Origin: an uncultured Lachnospiraceae bacterium
GTDB lineage: Bacteria; Bacillota; Clostridia; Lachnospirales; Lachnospiraceae
Length of the DNA: 9,221 nt
Reading direction: 5' to 3'
NCBI GenBank assembly: GCA_947177465.1
Contig: CAMWUP010000062.1
Location: 1-9,221, forward strand
The notes beneath the pieces were generated by a model. The model did not search any database and was not told where the DNA came from. It saw nothing but the letters and a program-made list of their open reading frames with translations. A program made the translations under genes and the position numbers. Numbering within the stretch: position 1 is the first letter of the stretch; each line of letters begins with the position of its first letter. This document shows, piece after piece, positions 5,802 to 9,221 of this stretch.

Positions 5802-6584
5802 ATGAGCCTTTTAAACGATGTAACAAAAAGCTTTGTTGCGCAAAGTCAGGAAATTTTAGGCGATAATTTAGTGGGAATCTATCTTCATGGCTCTGCCGTA
5901 ATGGGATGCTTTAATGAGAAAAAGAGTGATATTGATTTAGTAGTTGTGGTAAATACACTCATTCCGGATAATATAAAACGTCAATATATGGATATGGTTG
6001 TGGAATTAAATGCATATGCACCGAAAAAAGGAATCGAATTAAGCATTGTCAGAAAAGATGTGTGCAGACCCTTCCTTTATCCCACCCCTTTTGAATTGCA
6101 TTTTTCCGCTGCGCATTTACAATGGTACAAAACAAATCCGTCCGATTATGTTAAAAAGATGAATGGTTTTGACAAAGATTTGGCAGCACACTTCACCATC
6201 ATCTGCCACAGAGGAAAATGTCTTTGTGGAAAAGAAATTAAAGATGTTTTTGAAGAGGTCGGCAAGGAATTTTATTTTGACAGTATTTGGAATGACGTCA
6301 AAAATGCGGAAGTAGAAATTATAACAAATCCCACTTATATTATTCTGAATTTATGCAGAGTATTGGCATATAAGAAAGACGGTCTTATTTTGTCAAAACA
6401 GGAAGGCGGAAACTGGGGAATAAACAACATTCCCGAAAAATATCATAATTTGCTTTTACCCGCACTGGAGCAATATGTATCTGACAAGTCGATAAAATGG
6501 GATGAAAGCCTTATGCTGGATTATGCGGCATATATGATAGACCGGATAAAGAATTATTTAGATTTTAACTATATAAAATTGTAA
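5802..6584 (+). CDS. AadA/ANT(9)-like nucleotidyltransferase (DUF4111-type C-terminus)
   Basis: A 260-residue protein matching the length and layout of aminoglycoside adenylyltransferases such as ANT(9) and ANT(3''). These enzymes transfer AMP from ATP to a hydroxyl of spectinomycin or streptomycin. The nucleotidyltransferase signature is intact: HGSAVMG (29-35) followed by KSDIDL (41-46), with metal-binding Asp43 and Asp45, and an acidic residue at Glu79 (GIELSIV), where AadA has its catalytic glutamate. The C-terminal helical domain shows DKDLAAHFTIICHRGKCLCG (124-143) and ILNLCRVLAYKKDGLILSK (181-199), characteristic of the family. The YGEW segment of AadA/ANT(9) corresponds to HFSAAH here, so the substrate may differ. 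The ribosome binding site is weak (GGTGA, 9 nt upstream), consistent with reading from the GNAT transcript. Actual resistance is not established. Confidence 0.82.
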   Translation: MSLLNDVTKSFVAQSQEILGDNLVGIYLHGSAVMGCFNEKKSDIDLVVVVNTLIPDNIKRQYMDMVVELNAYAPKKGIELSIVRKDVCRPFLYPTPFELHFSAAHLQWYKTNPSDYVKKMNGFDKDLAAHFTIICHRGKCLCGKEIKDVFEEVGKEFYFDSIWNDVKNAEVEIITNPTYIILNLCRVLAYKKDGLILSKQEGGNWGINNIPEKYHNLLLPALEQYVSDKSIKWDESLMLDYAAYMIDRIKNYLDFNYIKL

Positions 6585-6607
6585 ATTCCTTCAAAATGAA
6601 GTATAAT
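6579..6607 (+). promoter_or_regulatory. Promoter for PocR chemoreceptor gene, with palindrome in the spacer
   Basis: TTGTAA (6579-6584), whose last three bases are the stop codon of the previous gene, then 17 bp and a perfect TATAAT (6602-6607). The spacer contains CTTCA-aaa-TGAAG (6589-6601), a 13-bp inverted repeat well placed for a regulator. The leader of about 55 nt includes a weak CCGG-6-CCGG hairpin near 6632-6646. Confidence 0.65.
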
Positions 6608-6669
6608 GTTGTGTAAAAGAGGAAAGAGTCAACCCGGCGCTATCCGGCTGATTCGGAATGGAGGAATTC

Positions 6670-7455
6670 ATGGAATTAAAAGACTTTATGGACCTATCAA
6701 AACTGCAGGAGATTCAGGATCACTTTTCTGATTCCACCGGTCTTGCAGCCATAGCAGTCGGAATACACGGGGAATATCTGACAGAGGGCAGTAATTTTAC
6801 GGATTTTTGTATGAAATATACCCGCGGCTCTTCAGAGGGCAATCGCCGTTGTGTCAAATGTGACAACGAGTGCACCGGTACTTATTTCTGTCATGCCGGA
6901 CTGATGGACTTTTCTGTGGACATTGTTGTAGACGGCAAAAAAATGGGCGCTATCATCGGCGGTCAGGTGCTTCCCAATCCTCCCGATGAGGATGCTTTTC
7001 GGGAAACGGCAAGAGAGCTTGGCATAGACCCTGAACAATACATACAGGCTCTTCGTGAGGTCCCCATCAGCACAGAAGCAAGAATCCGCGCTTCTGCCAA
7101 TCTTTTGGGCATTATTGTAAACCAACTTGTTAATCTCGAATATTTCAAATACAATAATACCAGTCGACTGGATGTTCTAAAACAGGAGATTCAACATTCT
7201 ACTCAGACTATCCAGACAATTAACAGCAATACCAGCCACTTAAAGGCAATCGCAAGCAAACAGAAAATGCTTTCCTTAAACGCTAGCATTGAGGCGGCAA
7301 GAAGCGGTGAAGCCGGCGTCGGATTTGCTGTCGTAGCAAAGAGTATGCAGGATTTGTCTTCACAGTCTGCCGTTATTTACAATGATATTGAAAAATCTGT
7401 GGCAGAAATTACAAACACTACTTCTGTTTTGGCTTCTCTTTTTGAACAGAGCTAA
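6670..7455 (+). CDS. Soluble chemoreceptor-like protein: PocR sensor domain plus short MCP signalling hairpin
   Basis: A 261-residue protein with no signal peptide or membrane helix. Residues about 8-160 form a PocR-type ligand-binding domain: a cysteine cluster C61xxC64xxxC68, YFCHAGL (72-78) and DGKKMGAIIGGQVLP (88-102). PocR domains are believed to sense small hydrocarbon-like compounds; PocR itself responds to propanediol. Residues 165-261 are a coiled-coil hairpin whose tip matches the methyl-accepting chemotaxis core (LNASIEAARSGEAGVGFAVV, 203-222), which contacts CheA/CheW in known receptors. The arms are only about 40-48 residues, so the adaptation regions carrying methylation sites seem absent. 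The start at 6670 is preferred over an ATG at 6658 because GGAGG at 6660-6664 is placed 5 nt before it and overlaps the upstream ATG. A role in sensing the substrate of the downstream transporter is inference. Confidence 0.85.
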   Translation: MELKDFMDLSKLQEIQDHFSDSTGLAAIAVGIHGEYLTEGSNFTDFCMKYTRGSSEGNRRCVKCDNECTGTYFCHAGLMDFSVDIVVDGKKMGAIIGGQVLPNPPDEDAFRETARELGIDPEQYIQALREVPISTEARIRASANLLGIIVNQLVNLEYFKYNNTSRLDVLKQEIQHSTQTIQTINSNTSHLKAIASKQKMLSLNASIEAARSGEAGVGFAVVAKSMQDLSSQSAVIYNDIEKSVAEITNTTSVLASLFEQS

Positions 7456-7464
7456 TCGTGAATC

Positions 7465-7492
7465 ATTTTTCTAAACGCTTTAACGGAAAAAT
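7465..7492. promoter_or_regulatory. Inverted repeat with a cre-like core upstream of the transporter promoter
   Basis: ATTTTTC (7465-7471) and GAAAAAT (7486-7492) are inverted around 14 bp. Between and overlapping them, TCTAAACGCTTTAA (7470-7483) matches the CcpA site TGTAAACGCTTTCA at 12 of 14 bases, although the two mismatches hit the conserved G and C. Position just upstream of the -35 box suits an activator or a carbon-control site. Binding by CcpA or another LacI-type factor is a guess. Confidence 0.3.
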
Positions 7493-7500
7493 TATACTCC

Positions 7501-7529
7501 TTGAAATTTTTATCAATTAGGCGTAAAAT
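7501..7529 (+). promoter_or_regulatory. Promoter for OFA transporter gene
   Basis: TTGAAA (7501-7506), 17-bp spacer, TAAAAT (7524-7529). Expected start is near 7536, a leader of about 35 nt. No terminator hairpin is visible between the chemoreceptor gene and this promoter, so read-through from upstream is also possible. Confidence 0.6.
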
Positions 7530-7570
7530 GACAAAGGTTAAGTTCTATACAAATGAAAGGAAGTAGAAAA

Positions 7571-8878
7571 ATGAATAAGAATCAAAACAAATGGATATGT
7601 GCTGCTATTCCGGCGCTTTTGCTCCATTGCAGCATAGGTACTGTATATTGCTGGTCCATTTTCAGTGAGGACATTGCCAAACATATAGGTTTTAAAAAAG
7701 GCGCTGTAGAATGGGCATTCAGTTTTGCCATCTTTTTCCTTGGCATGTCTGCAGCATTTTTAGGAAATGTTGTGGAGAAGGACATTCACAAATCCTCTCT
7801 TATCGCTGCCATCTGCTTTGCACTGGGTATGGCCGGCACCGGATTTTTCATATATTACGGCGGGCAGCATCAGAAAAGCCCGATTGCATTAATCGGTATC
7901 TATGTCTGCTACGGCTTTATCATGGGCATCGGTCTCGGCACCGGCTATCTTTCTCCGGTCAAGACACTTATGCTTTGGTTTGAGGACAGAAAGGGTCTTG
8001 CCACCGGTCTTGCCGTTGCGGGCTTCGGTGCGGCAAAGGCAATTGCAAGCCCCATCATGCAGGCGCTGCTTGATAATTTAGGTGACGGCGGCATTTATAA
8101 AATGTTTTTCATCTTAGCATGTGTTTATTTCGTGATGATGTTCACGGGACATTTGCTGTTAAAGAAACCTGCCGGCTGGCATGAGCCTCAGAAAAAGGAA
8201 AAAGGACAGAGCATTATGTCTGTTATCAAGAGCAGACCTATCAAAAACTATATTGGTATCTGGCTGATGTTCTACATCAACATTACCTGCGGTCTTGCAC
8301 TGATTTCTCAGGAAAAAATGATTGTGAAGTGTATCGGTCTCGCCGGAATGGTTGGCGTGATTTCCACCATATCCGCAGTCTTTAATGCAGGCGGACGCCT
8401 CGGCTTTTCCGCATGGGCGGACAAGATGAAGGACAGAAATACCATTTATAAGTTGATTTTCATCCTCTCCATTGCCTTTACCGGACTTGTCATCCTGACA
8501 AGCGGCATCAAGGATGGACAGGGAAATATTGCGCTGACAATCCTTGTGCTGGGATTAATCTTTGTGGTAAACGCAGGCTACGGCGGCGGCTTCTCCAATG
8601 TGCCTACACTTCTTTCTGACCATTACGGCATGGGAAGCATCAGCGCAATCCACGGAATCACCTTGTCGGCATGGGGATTTGCAGGTCTGACCGGCAATCA
8701 GGTTGCCAATCTGATTGTAAACAGCACCGGTGCATTTACAACAGATTCCCACGGCAACAGCATTAATCCTGTGGGCTATCAAAATGTATTGTATTTGACA
8801 GTCGTTCTCTATATTATAGCGCTGCTCATCAGTATCTTTTTGGTGCATCCCTCCAAAACGGATAAAAAGGCAGACTAA
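7571..8878 (+). CDS. OFA-family MFS transporter (oxalate/formate antiporter-like)
   Basis: A 435-residue membrane protein with about 12 hydrophobic helices, of normal length for the major facilitator superfamily. The N-terminus (IPALLLHCSIGTVYCWSIFS, from about residue 13) and the helix-4/5 region (GIGLGTGYLSPVKTLMLWF then EDRKGLATGLAVAGFGAAKA) are typical of the oxalate:formate antiporter (OFA) subfamily. The middle NAGGRLGFSAWADK is the second-half MFS loop motif, and GYGGGFSNVPTLLSDHYG is also OFA-like. OxlT binds oxalate through an arginine and a lysine (R272, K355). I cannot place an equivalent lysine in the late helices, so the substrate is probably another organic acid or small anion. 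The start at 7571 (MNKNQNKW) is chosen because AAAGGAAG lies 7 nt upstream; the ATG at 7553 has no ribosome binding site. It is a single-gene unit ended by the terminator at 8907-8958. Confidence 0.88.
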   Translation: MNKNQNKWICAAIPALLLHCSIGTVYCWSIFSEDIAKHIGFKKGAVEWAFSFAIFFLGMSAAFLGNVVEKDIHKSSLIAAICFALGMAGTGFFIYYGGQHQKSPIALIGIYVCYGFIMGIGLGTGYLSPVKTLMLWFEDRKGLATGLAVAGFGAAKAIASPIMQALLDNLGDGGIYKMFFILACVYFVMMFTGHLLLKKPAGWHEPQKKEKGQSIMSVIKSRPIKNYIGIWLMFYINITCGLALISQEKMIVKCIGLAGMVGVISTISAVFNAGGRLGFSAWADKMKDRNTIYKLIFILSIAFTGLVILTSGIKDGQGNIALTILVLGLIFVVNAGYGGGFSNVPTLLSDHYGMGSISAIHGITLSAWGFAGLTGNQVANLIVNSTGAFTTDSHGNSINPVGYQNVLYLTVVLYIIALLISIFLVHPSKTDKKAD

Positions 8879-8906
8879 AGGAATCTTTGCCCCCGAAAAA
8901 TAAAGC

Positions 8907-8958
8907 AAAAGGCGTTACTCCTATTGAACATTAACCTCATAAGGAGAACGCCTTTTTT
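8907..8958. terminator. Strong rho-independent terminator between convergent genes
   Basis: Stem GGCGTT/AACGCC (8911-8916 with 8947-8952) continues past a bulged A8917 into CTCCT/AGGAG (8918-8922 with 8942-8946), with a 19-nt loop. TTTTTT follows at 8953-8958 and AAAA precedes at 8907-8910. It ends the transporter transcript and probably also works in reverse for the minus-strand gene that stops 14 bp away. Confidence 0.88.
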
Positions 8959-8971
8959 ATGACACAGAACC

Positions 8972-9221
8972 TTATTTGTATAAAACATAATCCTGCATTT
9001 CTTTTAAAAATCCCGCCTTTTTCAACGCTTCCTTCGCAGTGTCGGGATACTCCTTTACTACAATCCGCTTTTGCATGGGAAAAATCCTTCCGCACTTGTA
9101 TTCCTCCGCCAAAAGTGCAAGACATGCTTCCTGATATGCCTCGTCCCATATGCGCAATGCTTTTCCCTGCTTTTCCATGACCATAACCGGAAGACCACCG
9201 AAACATGCGACGGCGCTGCCC
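8972..9221 (-). CDS. C-terminal end of a minus-strand protein, possibly an Lhr-like helicase
   Basis: The frame is open from the right edge to a TAA at 8972-8974, giving about 82 residues of a protein whose start lies outside the window. An internal ATG at 9184 could start a 70-residue product, but upstream codons stay open and read GSAVACFGGLPV, which continues sensibly into VMEKQGKALRIWDE, so a longer protein is more likely. The tail shows a PV-hydrophobic-E-K-x-GK-x-LRIW strand pair, a helical stretch and KEYPDTAKEALKKAGFLKEM. This resembles, from memory, the C-terminal domain of large Lhr-type DEAD/DEAH helicases, but no helicase motif lies inside the window, so the name is tentative. It converges on the transporter gene across the shared terminator. 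Confidence 0.5.
   Translation of the reverse strand, partial: GSAVACFGGLPVMVMEKQGKALRIWDEAYQEACLALLAEEYKCGRIFPMQKRIVVKEYPDTAKEALKKAGFLKEMQDYVLYK

Noticed and set aside
6608..6657. Possible riboswitch in the chemoreceptor leader
   Set aside because: Only a 4-bp CCGG stem is visible and no known riboswitch consensus was recognised; about 50 nt is too short for common classes.
8555..8908. 117-codon minus-strand frame opposite the OFA transporter
   Set aside because: Antisense shadow of a clear membrane protein gene, no family resemblance, and it crosses into the terminator region.

Overview
The window looks like chromosome from a Gram-positive Clostridia member, most probably Lachnospiraceae. 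Ribosome binding sites are strong AGGAGG types, promoters are sigma-A-like with 17-bp spacers, one product is a Gram-positive-style lipoprotein, and the protein families present (MATE, ROK, PocR chemoreceptor, OFA transporter) are common in gut Clostridia. The assignment is inference; there is no rRNA or other marker gene here.

Layout. Positions 1-1569 (minus strand) hold a two-gene operon: a small two-helix membrane protein overlapping by 4 bp a MATE-family exporter that runs off the left edge. Divergent from it is a ROK-family regulator (1743-2792, plus). It lacks both the kinase loop and the zinc-binding segment, so it should be a pure DNA-binding regulator. A minus-strand terminator (2831-2862) then closes a 626-residue lipoprotein gene (2902-4782, minus). 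This protein has two helical modules typical of surface proteins, a possible glycosidase-like barrel and a third helical module. After a 426-bp AT-rich intergenic region come a GNAT acetyltransferase and an AadA/ANT(9)-like nucleotidyltransferase (5209-6584, plus). This pair is clearly more AT-rich than its neighbours and may be an acquired modification or resistance cassette. Next, each with its own promoter, are a soluble PocR-domain chemoreceptor with a very short signalling hairpin (6670-7455) and an OFA-family MFS transporter (7571-8878), ended by a strong terminator at 8907-8958. The right edge carries the C-terminal end of a minus-strand protein, possibly a large helicase.

The most striking non-coding signal is an exact 65-bp direct repeat, at 1638-1702 and 5087-5151. 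Each copy lies between a divergent gene pair and carries a plus-strand promoter whose -35 box overlaps a 19-bp inverted repeat. Copy 1 also has a near-perfect extended -10 box facing the other way; a single base change weakens that box in copy 2. The two divergent pairs (membrane protein/MATE with ROK, and lipoprotein with GNAT/ANT) may therefore share one regulatory module, with the ROK protein as an obvious but unproven candidate binder.

The PocR receptor and OFA transporter form a plausible sense-and-import pair for a small organic compound; the ligand cannot be told from sequence. No tRNA, rRNA, CRISPR array or transposase gene was seen.
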